Shown: positions 27,301-34,761 of the stretch, piece after piece | How the letters are laid out: the number at the start of each line of letters is the position of its first letter | Numbering within the stretch: position 1 is the first letter of the stretch | Assembly (NCBI GenBank): GCA_019455045.1 | Contig: JACFND010000016.1 | Coordinates: 1 to 48,896 of the forward strand | Reading direction: 5' to 3' | DNA from: Flavobacteriia bacterium | Lineage (GTDB): Bacteria; Bacteroidota; Bacteroidia; Flavobacteriales; Weeksellaceae | DNA length: 48,896 bases | Notes under the pieces: generated by a model | Seen by the model: the letters and a program-made list of their open reading frames with translations, nothing else | Told to the model about the DNA's origin: nothing | Database searches by the model: none | Position numbers and translations under genes: made by a program

Positions 27301-30035
27301 TCAAAAAGGCATTAATTTATAAGGATTGTTATTTACAACTGAATAAATTGATGAGTGAAGATTACGAAAATCACTTAGTTAAGGAATTAAGATTTTTAGA
27401 AAAAACGGAGAAAAAGACTACTTCTATATTAGCATCAAAAATGGCTTGGTATGCTATTTTAGAAAAATTACAAGGAGACCTTTCTCTAAGACGACATCTT
27501 GATGCTTGGGTTATGGCTGTCAAAAAAATCGGCAAAACAGGTAGAGGAAAAAGAGCAATGAAATTTCGAAAGGTTGCCCAAAAAGAAATGGAATATTGTA
27601 AGGATTCTGTTCCGTGTTGGATTATGCCACTTTATAAAGTTGCCGAAACCATTCAACCTGAACAAGGTATGTATGATTATGCAATTATTGATGAAGCCAG
27701 TCAAATTGGCCCAGATGCGATATTTCTACTTTACATTGCCAAAAACATAATTATTGTTGGAGACGACAAACAGACTTCTCCAGAATATGTAGGAGTTGAT
27801 GCCAATATTATGAATCCTTACATAAAAAAACATTTGCATAAAATACCTTTTGCCGATTATTATGGTACAGAGTTTAGCTTTTTTGACCACGCTAAATTAT
27901 TCTGTAACGGTATGACAGTATTAAGAGAGCATTTCCGTTGTATGCCTGAAATTATTGAATTTTCCAATCGAAACTTTTATGCACCAGATGGCAAACCTCT
28001 TTATCCTTTAAAACAATATTCAGAAAACAGATTAGAACCATTAAAAACCGTGTTCTGTCAAGATGGATATATTGATGGTAGAGGTTCTCGAATAATAAAC
28101 GAACCCGAAGCAGAAAAAATAGTTAATACGATTAATGATTTTCTTTCTAATGAAAAATATAAAGATAAAACTATAGGCGTAATTACCTTACAAGGAAATC
28201 AACAAGCAAGGTTAATTGAGGACAAATTAATTAATACCATTGGCGAAAAGGAATTTCATAATAGAAAAATAATTTGTGGTAATTCAACCTCTTTTCAAGG
28301 AGACGAAAGGGATATTATTATTTTAAGTTTGGTAACCGCTCATAATCACAACAGGTCAGCATTAACAAGACCAGAAGACGAAAGAAGATTTAATGTTGCC
28401 GTTAGTCGAGCAAAAGAACAAATATGGCTCTTTCATTCTATCCAGTTGGAAGATTTAAGTAATACAAATGACTTACGTTATAAGGTATTAGATCATTTTC
28501 AAAATTATGACTCTTACCAACCTGTATATAACTCTCCTATAAAAAGGGAATTAGGAACACAACCTTCGCCATTCGATAGTTGGTTTGAGGTCGATGTTTA
28601 TAACGATATTGTAAATAAAGGATTGAGTGTTATTCCCCAATATCAAATAGCAAAAGGAAGATACCGAATAGACTTAGTTGCTCTTTTACCAGACGGAACA
28701 AAATTAGCCATTGAATGTGATGGCGACAAATGGCACGGTCCAGAGCAATACCAAAATGATATAATGCGTCAAAAGGTCCTTGAAAGATGTGGTTGGCAGT
28801 TTTTCAGAGTGAGAGGATATGAGTATTACTCAAATAGAGAAAAAGCCTTAAAACCATTTTGGGAAATAGTTGAGGCTCATTCTATTTTAAAACAAGAAGA
28901 AGAGAAAGAGAAAACATCTCAAAATATTTCAATTGTCAAAAATGATACAGAAGAGATTGAAGTAGATTTAAGCCAAGAGACAAACAACCAAATTATTGAT
29001 GATGATTTCTCTGAAAACACAGAAGATGCTAATACTCCTCCTGTTTCTATTGCAGAAGTTGAAACTACTGATACAAAAATAATCAGATACTTAAACCTTT
29101 ATAAAAACGGCACTTATGTTCTTACAACAGAAAAAGAAATAGAAACGGCAGATTATATCGTACCTATAAAAGATAATGAGACGCAAGGATTCCTTTTACA
29201 ATGTTATGTAACAGGACACATAAACAAAGTGAATATTTCAGCACTCCTTTCAAAACGTATAGATAGAGAATATATGAACGGACTAAATACTGAAAATGAG
29301 TTATCATTAATAACAGTAATTCCTTCTGAAAAGATTATGGGGATTTATTATCGAGAAAATGGAGAAAAGAAATTTAAAGCCCATTTAACTGAAAATATAT
29401 CCACCAGAGACCAACTCCATTTAAAAGGAATGAAAGTGATGTATAGCAACTTCAATACAATACAGTTTAAAATCCTTCCTCTTTCGATAAAAGAAAGTCT
29501 TGGAACGTTAATTCGTTCCAGCTTCACAGCCAACGGAGCATCCTTAAATAACGATTATTATTCAGAAGTATGGAAAGCACTGAAACCGTTTAATTTTAAA
29601 ATTACTAAAAAGATAGAAGATACAATCTCTACAACACCAGAAGACAAATTAAGCGGTACTTTATTTGAGAAAAGAGTATCTCTTGACCAAATTGTGCATC
29701 TACGATTCTCAAATAATCCACGAATTATAAAAGTTAAACTTGTGGATTTTGAAACCAATAGTAATGAAATCGAGAACGGAGTTCAGCTTGTAAATTATCG
29801 AAAACCTTTAGGGTTGTCTATATATGACAAAGCTATTGGCGAATCCGTAAAAGTAGGAAATACTGAAAACGAAGTGAAAATTATAAACATTGAATAAAAA
29901 GCACAGCAACATAACGGCCAGTTTGCTAAAATGGCGGGTAAACGGCTTCGATTGAGCGTTTTCGGTAAATTGAAAATTCGTTCTTCGCTCGGAGTGTTTT
30001 GGTAAAATCCGCCACTTCAGCAAGCTGGTCAGACG
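24372..30035 (+). mobile_element. integron-like gene cassette A (helicase-nuclease)
   Basis: The unit runs from the TT of GTTATGTGC at 24372 to the G of CGTTAGC at 30035. Its 3' end is an attC-like hairpin (29909-30035). If circularised, the junction CGTTATGT is perfectly complementary to ACATAACG at 29909-29916, and the complementarity continues imperfectly into GCTATGC against GCACAGC (29901-29907). This R'/R'' complementarity is the diagnostic of integron cassettes. At 5.7 kb it is far larger than usual cassettes. No integrase is present. Confidence 0.5.
24477..29897 (+). CDS. large SF1 helicase fused to a PD-(D/E)XK nuclease, probable defence protein
   Basis: The 1806-aa protein has a UPF1-like SF1 helicase: Walker A GPPGTGKS at 403-410, a long coiled-coil-rich insert (about 470-1010), Walker B IIDEASQ at about 1070-1076, GDDKQTSP, and motifs in FQGDERDIIILSLV and VAVSRAKEQIW. 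A Vsr/MTES_1575-like nuclease follows, with D1399 (RIDLVAL) and E1413/D1415 (IECDGDKWHG). About 330 more residues are unassigned. This resembles helicase-Vsr defence proteins such as Hhe, but the N-terminus (KYLQIFNYLLEFSKIRSKPVRDIE) is not clearly DUF4011. Base composition is much more AT-rich than the flanks, indicating transfer. It is the only gene of cassette A. Confidence 0.85.
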   Translation: MKKDKYLQIFNYLLEFSKIRSKPVRDIEMQESQYPEKLWLAEIPENPLFENIVCADFDLSKDYWIKVSKPVEPIKPKFPPVPKILEQWIVTETLTDEENGPILKDSIIMEEEEEIFLEDNPEIVEEFDNYVNKKWLDDLIPFKEKFEEYQKQMDIYERLATTYKQLFSIYNKAEQFGEEYELIIGVGLLNFKEDDSSPKILRHFFTQKVDINFEFSRNSSIISIAPNIESVPQIETDSIIDLFDQFDSQNIIEAEKLVKAYFAEKETSSLFDNIEDAIQMFAERVSPVGVFDSTIEKPKSTPQKPTFLFSPCLILRKRNTRSYTALFEKIIENLDIANDKIDIPTLDDLIGIVADIADNNADGSTSNNEAQSPQPIFFPKEYNDEQIEIVEKIRHNNKVLVQGPPGTGKSHTIANLICHLLADGKKVLVTAYTQRALEVLREKLPKEFQDLAVNYLSGDASSIQELQSSVNAINDELSSADLLTYQTEIKEGNEELKQTKKKIAEITNQLVSIQEKATRKQEINPYYKGTLVEIAENLEKENQKFEWYTDVYSDYEDTVLISNVFDFFKKVQFYKNIDLTEFEYEVPHPDNLPSVESLKKYKELLERLKKYPEHETLVINCNNFQNLKETLNQISTLYTQVNKVDLDSKNQLLTSLKNGKQNQWITLLTKSDAILEKLTKANLSQIDRNIEVGYPKDKSIIQLKNDAQILLKYLNEGNTLSGFTFSIKKAFLPKEIKEKLYFIDAVRVNGSPCDTVEEFEIVLNDIAIAQDLEELDEIWRLNIPKNERLGSKFQHYKKHHHKILSITDVYKKLVLLKSEVESMSNVKIDLFNEDDLKTIIEKVEFNLLRNQFLFLKEPIEKSIFNLTNNENLHPIKEKIKSSIKQLELYEYEECLQEINSLAERKREFENFKILKRELKDKIPETVNKIENEEISEDDLHNLKKALIYKDCYLQLNKLMSEDYENHLVKELRFLEKTEKKTTSILASKMAWYAILEKLQGDLSLRRHLDAWVMAVKKIGKTGRGKRAMKFRKVAQKEMEYCKDSVPCWIMPLYKVAETIQPEQGMYDYAIIDEASQIGPDAIFLLYIAKNIIIVGDDKQTSPEYVGVDANIMNPYIKKHLHKIPFADYYGTEFSFFDHAKLFCNGMTVLREHFRCMPEIIEFSNRNFYAPDGKPLYPLKQYSENRLEPLKTVFCQDGYIDGRGSRIINEPEAEKIVNTINDFLSNEKYKDKTIGVITLQGNQQARLIEDKLINTIGEKEFHNRKIICGNSTSFQGDERDIIILSLVTAHNHNRSALTRPEDERRFNVAVSRAKEQIWLFHSIQLEDLSNTNDLRYKVLDHFQNYDSYQPVYNSPIKRELGTQPSPFDSWFEVDVYNDIVNKGLSVIPQYQIAKGRYRIDLVALLPDGTKLAIECDGDKWHGPEQYQNDIMRQKVLERCGWQFFRVRGYEYYSNREKALKPFWEIVEAHSILKQEEEKEKTSQNISIVKNDTEEIEVDLSQETNNQIIDDDFSENTEDANTPPVSIAEVETTDTKIIRYLNLYKNGTYVLTTEKEIETADYIVPIKDNETQGFLLQCYVTGHINKVNISALLSKRIDREYMNGLNTENELSLITVIPSEKIMGIYYRENGEKKFKAHLTENISTRDQLHLKGMKVMYSNFNTIQFKILPLSIKESLGTLIRSSFTANGASLNNDYYSEVWKALKPFNFKITKKIEDTISTTPEDKLSGTLFEKRVSLDQIVHLRFSNNPRIIKVKLVDFETNSNEIENGVQLVNYRKPLGLSIYDKAIGESVKVGNTENEVKIINIE

Positions 30036-30042
30036 TTAGCAG
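29901..30042. repeat. attC-like hairpin element 1
   Basis: The left arm (29911-29937: TAACG, CCAG, TTGCT, TGGCGG) pairs with the right arm (30009-30040: CCGCC, AGCAA, CTGG, CGTTA). TCT at 30030-30032 or nearby would be extrahelical, as in attC sites. Between the arms lie about 70 bases with weaker pairing. No gene fits. Confidence 0.6.
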
Positions 30043-30067
30043 CAATTTCAAAACACGGTTCAATAAG

Positions 30068-30565
30068 ATGATAAATAAGGCAAAATATCTATTGCTTATT
30101 GTGATAAGCTTCTCTTTAAACTCTTGCGTGACGAGTAAAGTTAATATTGGAGAAAATAATCTAAACGAAAGGTTAACTCTTGATTTAAAAAGCAATGACT
30201 TTTCAAAATCATCGAAAGAAGCCATAATTTTCATAAAAGAGCTAATTGAGAATCCTAAAGTTCAAACTTTCGAAGTTGAAATCTATAATTTTCATAGAGG
30301 AATTTATACCCAAAAAAGCATTATTGAAAAACGAAATAACTATATAAATATCCAAACCAATATTATTGGAATGGACAATTCAAAAAAGTCTTATAACCAA
30401 AAAATAAAAACATTTGATTTTGTTTCACAGTTAGAAATACTGGAAGAAAATGCCGAAAGTCAATCAGTTATTGCAGGAAACTATCAAAAAATTTACGTCA
30501 ATTTTGAGCAATCAGAAAGATTATTCCAGACTAGAAAAGCGTTTGGGCTAATGACGCTTTTATAA
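30068..30565 (+). CDS. lipoprotein of unknown function (cassette B)
   Basis: From ATG 30068 the product is 165 aa, MINKAKYLLLIVISFSLNSC, with the lipidated cysteine at residue 20. A TTG-started extension to 29999 would run into the hairpin element and is rejected. The rest (DLKSNDFSKSSKEAIIFIKELIENPKVQTFEVEIYNFHRGIY) has no recognised domain. The gene starts 33 bases after the cassette junction. AT-rich codon use matches cassette A more than the host. Confidence 0.6.
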   Translation: MINKAKYLLLIVISFSLNSCVTSKVNIGENNLNERLTLDLKSNDFSKSSKEAIIFIKELIENPKVQTFEVEIYNFHRGIYTQKSIIEKRNNYINIQTNIIGMDNSKKSYNQKIKTFDFVSQLEILEENAESQSVIAGNYQKIYVNFEQSERLFQTRKAFGLMTLL

Positions 30566-30576
30566 ACAACAGAAAC

Positions 30577-30732
30577 TGCTGCTTACTGCCGATTTGGCTC
30601 TCCACCCGCGAAAATTCCAACGACGAGCTTCAATGATTTTTTCTTACTTTTGTTTTAGCCTTGGACATACAGCTTTCTGTCATCGGCGGAATTCCAAGAT
30701 CCGCCCTGGTTCATCGGAAAGCCGGGCAAGCG
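30577..30732. repeat. attC-like element 2
   Basis: It begins TGCTGCTTACTGCCG and ends GGCAAGCGTTAAC. An inner perfect hairpin GGCGGA (30685-30690)/TCCGCC (30700-30705) is clear; the outer arms pair only imperfectly, so this copy looks more eroded than element 1. Confidence 0.5.
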
Positions 30733-31490
30733 TTAACAGATATTAACAAAAAGACAAAAAAATATGAAAAAAATATTTTTACCGATTTTATTGACAATTA
30801 CTCTGACTTCCTGTTCAGACATTAACAATTCTTCTAATAATAAGACACAGGCGGATGACAACGTCTCCTCCGAATCTCAAATAGAAACTAAAGAGGTTAT
30901 CCCATCCAAGACACTTGAGCAGGATAAAAATGTTTATGTGGTTTTTACAGATGGGGCAAAAAAACAATTAACCTTTAATCAAACTGACTCAGATCCGATT
31001 CTTTTGCCTGATAACGAACAAATTGTATATGTCCGGAATCAGAATAAAAATGGTTATGACACAAAAAAGATAATGCTGGTTAATATCAATGATTTAAAAG
31101 AATCAGTACTTACTGACCAAAAACCATATAAAGATGGCTTGGATGGAACAAGTGATATTCTGAGAGTTGACAACCCTGTTTTATCCATTGATGGTGAATA
31201 TTTATTATTCACAACAGAGAAGTATGCTACGGCGAACCAATTGGTGAAAGTGAATCTTAAGACCGGAATTTGGACAGATTTATTCTCAGCTGAAACATTT
31301 GAACAAATTGATAAAGGACCATACAAAGGTTATTTTCTTGTCGAACAAAGTGCAATTGAGGACAGAGGGCGAGATATTTATTACAGACTTATTAATGAAT
31401 CAGGAGAAATTTCTATGAAATTCAGTGACAAGGAAAGTATGATCGAATTTAGAAATAAAATTAAATAACACATGCTAACACGGCAACAGC
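30733..31490 (+). mobile_element. possible cassette C, 3' end lost
   Basis: It starts TTAACAG after G30732 and carries one lipoprotein gene. ATGCTAAC at 31472-31479, right after the gene, is a 6-of-8 match to the expected R'' partner. No right arm follows before host-like sequence starts near 31490, so the array appears to end in a truncated element. Confidence 0.35.
30764..31468 (+). CDS. lipoprotein with a TolB-like beta-propeller fragment
   Basis: The 234-aa product starts MKKIFLPILLTITLTSC, lipidated at C17. After a Ser/Asn-rich linker the sequence LLPDNEQIVYVRNQNKNGYDTKKIMLVNIN and DNPVLSIDGEYLLFTTEKYATANQLVKVNLKTG resembles TolB/WD40-like propeller blades (PDGExI/SIDGEYL patterns). It could bind other envelope proteins. 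It follows the cassette junction by 31 bases. Function unknown. Confidence 0.6.
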   Translation: MKKIFLPILLTITLTSCSDINNSSNNKTQADDNVSSESQIETKEVIPSKTLEQDKNVYVVFTDGAKKQLTFNQTDSDPILLPDNEQIVYVRNQNKNGYDTKKIMLVNINDLKESVLTDQKPYKDGLDGTSDILRVDNPVLSIDGEYLLFTTEKYATANQLVKVNLKTGIWTDLFSAETFEQIDKGPYKGYFLVEQSAIEDRGRDIYYRLINESGEISMKFSDKESMIEFRNKIK

Positions 31491-31503
31491 CAAAATCAAA
31501 TCG

Positions 31504-32139
31504 ATGAACAGATCTTTAATCTTCATATTTCTGATTATTTCAGGCTGCAGTTTAAATGCACAAAAGAGTTTTGAGGGTTTCATAAAATTTAAAACCGAGA
31601 TCACCACCACCGAATTGGCACCGAACGGATTTAAAAAAATGCTGAATGACAATTATGGCGACAGTCTGATGATGTACTATTCATCCGACGGAAAATTTCG
31701 GAGGATTCATTTGAACAGCGCCGAAAACGGAAGAGATTCACAGTTTTATTTTCCGGACAAAGACAAAATCTATCTGACCTACAAAAACAATTCGAAAATT
31801 GATTCTTTGGATGTAAAAATCAACTCGCTGTAATTTATTGGCAGAAGAAAGATTAAAAATCAAAAAATAATGAATTTGAATTGCGAATGTTATGAATATA
31901 AGGCAGTTAGCATGGACAATCAAAATGTAATTTTGAATTATTGTTATCATCCAAAAAGTCCAAAGATTAATCCCAATTTTTTTTCAGAGCACAATGATTT
32001 TTTTCTGAATGAATATTACAAACTTGCCAAAAGACCTTATTTAAAATTCTCAATTGAAACAGATGAATTTAAAATCAGTTATACCGCAACCGAATTGGTT
32101 GAAAAGAAAATCGATGATAAGATATTTGAATTGAATTAA
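31504..32139 (+). pseudogene. secreted DUF4412/GLPGLI-like protein broken by one in-frame TAA
   Basis: Codons 1-109 (MNRSLIFIFLIISGCSLNAQ signal, then KSFEGFIKFKTEITTTE) end at TAA 31831-31833. The same reading frame continues without a break for about 100 codons to the stop at 32137-32139 (CECYEYKAVSMDNQNVILNYCYHP, FKISYTATELVEKKIDDKIFELN). Both halves fit one secreted beta protein of a family typical in Flavobacteria, ending in VEKKIDDKIFELN as relatives do. A single substitution (for example GAA, CAA, AAA or TCA to TAA) would explain it. The gene lies directly after the truncated cassette and has no clear promoter. Confidence 0.7.
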
Positions 32140-32243
32140 TCTCAGAAAAATTGAAAGTTTCAATGAAAAAATAACCCTGTTCTTAATATTTCTTCCGCTT
32201 ATTTTATTTTCAGAGAATAATAAAAGCATCTGTCCAAAATCCT

Positions 32244-32282
32244 TTTGTATTCTTGTCGCAAATATTTACTAAATTTGCGACA
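32244..32282 (+). promoter_or_regulatory. promoter and operator dyad of the AbiE-type module
   Basis: TTTG (32244-32247) and TAAATTTG (32270-32277) form the promoter. TGTCGCAAAT (32254-32263) and ATTTGCGACA (32273-32282) are perfect 10-bp arms with a 9-base spacer, overlapping the -7 box. AbiEi-type antitoxins are known to autorepress by binding inverted repeats, so this is probably its operator. Confidence 0.65.
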
Positions 32283-32298
32283 TATTAAAAATGTGAAA

Positions 32299-32895
32299 AT
32301 GTCAAAGAGTATTGAACACAAAGTGTTGGAGAAAGTAAAACGTAACCCAAAGGGTACACTGTTCTTTGTTGAAAGTTTTTCAAATATCGAAAACCCGAGA
32401 GCTGTAAATAAAGCATTGGAGCGTTTGGTGAAATCCGGCGAACTGGACCGGATAGCTCAGGGCATTTATGTTCGTCCTGTTATAGACGATCACATCGGAA
32501 AAGTTTTGCCGGGAATCGAAGAAATTGCGGTTGCAATTGCAAAAAGGGACAGAGCTACGATTGTACCCACAGGAAGTTATGCAATGTATAAATTGGGACT
32601 GACAACTCAGGTTCCTTTAAACATTGTTTTTTATTCCGATACTTCGGCGCGAAAAATTAAAATTGGAAAACAGACCATTACATTTAAAAAAGCCAGTTCC
32701 AAAAACCTGGCTTTTATTGGCGAAATTAGCATGCTGGCCGTTCAGGCATTACGGACAATCGGCAAAGAACAGGCAACTGAAGAAGATATTAAACAAATAA
32801 AGAAGGTTCTGGAAAAGGAAAATCCAAAACATCTGCAGCATGACTTGCAACTGGCTCCCGTTTGGATCAGAAAAATAATTTCGACCAATGAATAA
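32299..32895 (+). CDS. AbiEi-type antitoxin (DUF6088 family)
   Basis: From ATG 32299 the product is 198 aa, MSKSIEHKVLEKVKRNPKGTLFF. The N-terminal winged helix (to about residue 70, AVNKALERLVKSGELDRIAQGIYVRP) is the DNA-binding part of type IV AbiE antitoxins; the rest is the C-terminal antitoxin domain. The upstream in-frame extension overlaps the operator and is rejected. Its stop overlaps the toxin start by eight bases. It should repress its own promoter and oppose the toxin. Confidence 0.85.
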   Translation: MSKSIEHKVLEKVKRNPKGTLFFVESFSNIENPRAVNKALERLVKSGELDRIAQGIYVRPVIDDHIGKVLPGIEEIAVAIAKRDRATIVPTGSYAMYKLGLTTQVPLNIVFYSDTSARKIKIGKQTITFKKASSKNLAFIGEISMLAVQALRTIGKEQATEEDIKQIKKVLEKENPKHLQHDLQLAPVWIRKIISTNE

Positions 32896-33910
32896 GTTTA
32901 AACATTTACAAGAGTGGTTTAAATTGCCGGATGAAACCAAGATCAGACTGTTTGCAGAAACAAGCCGGAAATTCGGTTTACCTTCTTCATCTGCTGTGGA
33001 AAAGGATTGGTGGGTTGTTCACACTTTGGCCATTATTTTTTCAATGAAATGTTCAAATTCATTAATTTTTAAAGGCGGAACATCTTTGAGCAAAGCTTGG
33101 AACCTGATACACAGATTTTCTGAAGACATTGATTTAGCTCTGGATAAAGAATTTCTCGGCTTTTCGGACGAACTCACAAAAAGCGATATCAAAAAATTAA
33201 GAAGAAAATCATATCAGTTTGTTTCTGAGGTCTTTACCAAAGAATTGGAAGAAAGTTTTGCCGAATTGGGTTTTAAAGAGGTTACAATAAAAGCTCGTGA
33301 AGCTGAAAATCATGATCGGGATCCATTGATCATTGAAATCTATTACAACAAACTCACTGAAAAAGATGCCTATCTGAAACCCGGTGTTTTGGTCGAAGTC
33401 GGAAGTCGTTCCTTAAAAGAACCTTTTACAAATCGAACTTTCGGGACATTTGTTTCTGAAATATATACAGACAATTCTTTTACAGATAAGCCAATTACAA
33501 TTCCCACGGTGAATCCTGAACGGGCATTATTGGAAAAGATTTTTCTATTGCACGAAGAATTTCAAAGACCACCTGAAAAAACACGGGTTGAACGATTGAG
33601 CAGGCACCTTTATGATATTGAAAAGCTGAGTCATACAGAATACGCTGAAATTGCTTTACAAAACACCAAACTATATAATGCTATCGTAAAACACCGAAGT
33701 AAGTTTACAGCCGTTTCGGGCATTGATTATAAAAATCACAATTATCCGAATATTAAATTTATACCACCTGACGACATTATTAAAAAATGGGAAAATGACT
33801 ATAATGAAATGAAAATCAGCTTGATTTACGGGGAAGCCTTAGACTTTAACGAACTCATAAAACGGCTGGCCGAATTTCAAAAACGGATCAATGAAATTCA
33901 GGAAGATTAA
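32888..33910 (+). CDS. AbiEii/AbiGii-type nucleotidyltransferase toxin
   Basis: The 340-aa protein carries the DUF1814 nucleotidyltransferase motifs: FKGGTSLSKAW at 61-71 and RFSEDIDLAL at 76-86, with D80 and D82 as metal ligands. Homologues (AbiEii, MenT) transfer nucleotides to tRNA or other targets, blocking translation and giving phage abortive infection. The pair with the overlapping antitoxin is complete. It is the first of a row of accessory genes. A 31-codon frame (33933-34028) follows and is not called. Confidence 0.88.
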   Translation: MNKFKHLQEWFKLPDETKIRLFAETSRKFGLPSSSAVEKDWWVVHTLAIIFSMKCSNSLIFKGGTSLSKAWNLIHRFSEDIDLALDKEFLGFSDELTKSDIKKLRRKSYQFVSEVFTKELEESFAELGFKEVTIKAREAENHDRDPLIIEIYYNKLTEKDAYLKPGVLVEVGSRSLKEPFTNRTFGTFVSEIYTDNSFTDKPITIPTVNPERALLEKIFLLHEEFQRPPEKTRVERLSRHLYDIEKLSHTEYAEIALQNTKLYNAIVKHRSKFTAVSGIDYKNHNYPNIKFIPPDDIIKKWENDYNEMKISLIYGEALDFNELIKRLAEFQKRINEIQED

Positions 33911-34101
33911 AAAAGAAACAAACCATAGCGAAATGTTTGGTTGTGATTCTTTCGGATTCAATTATCTGATTAATAATACAATTCGAATAGGAACAGAAAA
34001 GATAGCTGAAAAGTTTTTTGAAGAATAACTTTCAAATTCAATTGCTGACCAAACTTTATGAATAAATTTATCAGATCAAACCGGCTCGCAATATTAAATT
34101 A

Positions 34102-34659
34102 ATGAACCCAAAAGAAACCAAAAACCCAATCAAAAAGATCATTGTTTCAGCACTGATTCTGATTGCGGCTTTTGCGCTGTTGTTCCTTTTTGTACCCAAT
34201 CAGGAAAAATATTACTTAGAGTCGGATATCAGCAGTTTCGTCGCCACATCCAAACTGAGATTTGTATATTATGCAATCTTTGCAATCATTGTGATCATTC
34301 TGTTCAAAAGCTTAAAAATAAACAGAAACAGTTCAAAAAAGAAGATTTTAAATTTCCTGATTGGTTTAGGAATTTTCAGTTTACTGTTTTTCTTTGTTTT
34401 TGATAAAATTCTTATCGGATTCGGTTTGTATATCAACAGACAATTTCCAAAAGAAACGGTTGAAAAGTCATATCAGATTGCTGCTGTTACAAACCAAACG
34501 CTGCTTGCTCAAAATACTGAAGACGACCGTGATATCATTCTAAAAAAAGATTTCGAAAAAATAACCGGCAACAGTGACTTCAGCAAATTGAAAGAAAATG
34601 AAATCATTGTTTTAAAATTCGAAAAGGGTCTGCTTGGAATTAATTTTATCAACCGCTGA
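34102..34659 (+). CDS. three-helix membrane protein, function unknown
   Basis: The 185-aa product has helices at about 11-30 (IIVSALILIAAFALLFLFV), 52-68 (FVYYAIFAIIVIILF) and 82-105 (ILNFLIGLGIFSLLFFFVFDKILIGFG), then a C-terminal soluble tail of about 80 residues. There is no known domain. It stands alone, about 190 bases after the AbiE toxin gene; those 190 bases contain only a small AT-rich frame. A family-restricted protein is likely. Confidence 0.5.
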   Translation: MNPKETKNPIKKIIVSALILIAAFALLFLFVPNQEKYYLESDISSFVATSKLRFVYYAIFAIIVIILFKSLKINRNSSKKKILNFLIGLGIFSLLFFFVFDKILIGFGLYINRQFPKETVEKSYQIAAVTNQTLLAQNTEDDRDIILKKDFEKITGNSDFSKLKENEIIVLKFEKGLLGINFINR

Positions 34660-34761
34660 GAAAATTTATTACATTTGATTTGAATGCCGAACGAACCGTC
34701 TGTTGTTTTAATCAGAATTTAAAAACCGTCGACTGGCATCAATCATTTAAAAACAAAAACT

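Larger units (their letters stand above)
30036..30732 (+). mobile_element. integron-like gene cassette B (lipoprotein)
   Basis: The cassette starts TTAGCAGCA after G30035. Its predicted R'' partner TGCTGCTAAC is present as TGCTGCTTAC at 30577-30586 (9 of 10), just after the gene it carries, and the unit ends at CG/TTAAC (30732). At 697 bp with one short gene and a 3' hairpin element it has classic cassette dimensions. Confidence 0.5.

Noticed and set aside
24477..29897. DUF4011-type Hhe as a firm name for the large helicase
   Set aside because: The N-terminus does not show a recognisable DUF4011 domain, so only resemblance is claimed.
29901..30042. Element 1 as a simple rho-independent terminator
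   Set aside because: The stem encloses about 70 bases, has no T-run, and its arm complements the distant cassette start, which a terminator would not.
30068..31468. Cassette lipoproteins as immunity or toxin genes
   Set aside because: They have lipoprotein signals but no recognisable toxin, nuclease or immunity domain.
33933..34028. 31-codon frame after the AbiE toxin (MFGCDSFGFNYL...)
   Set aside because: Too short, no promoter, and codon pattern gives no support; may be a gene remnant but cannot be shown.
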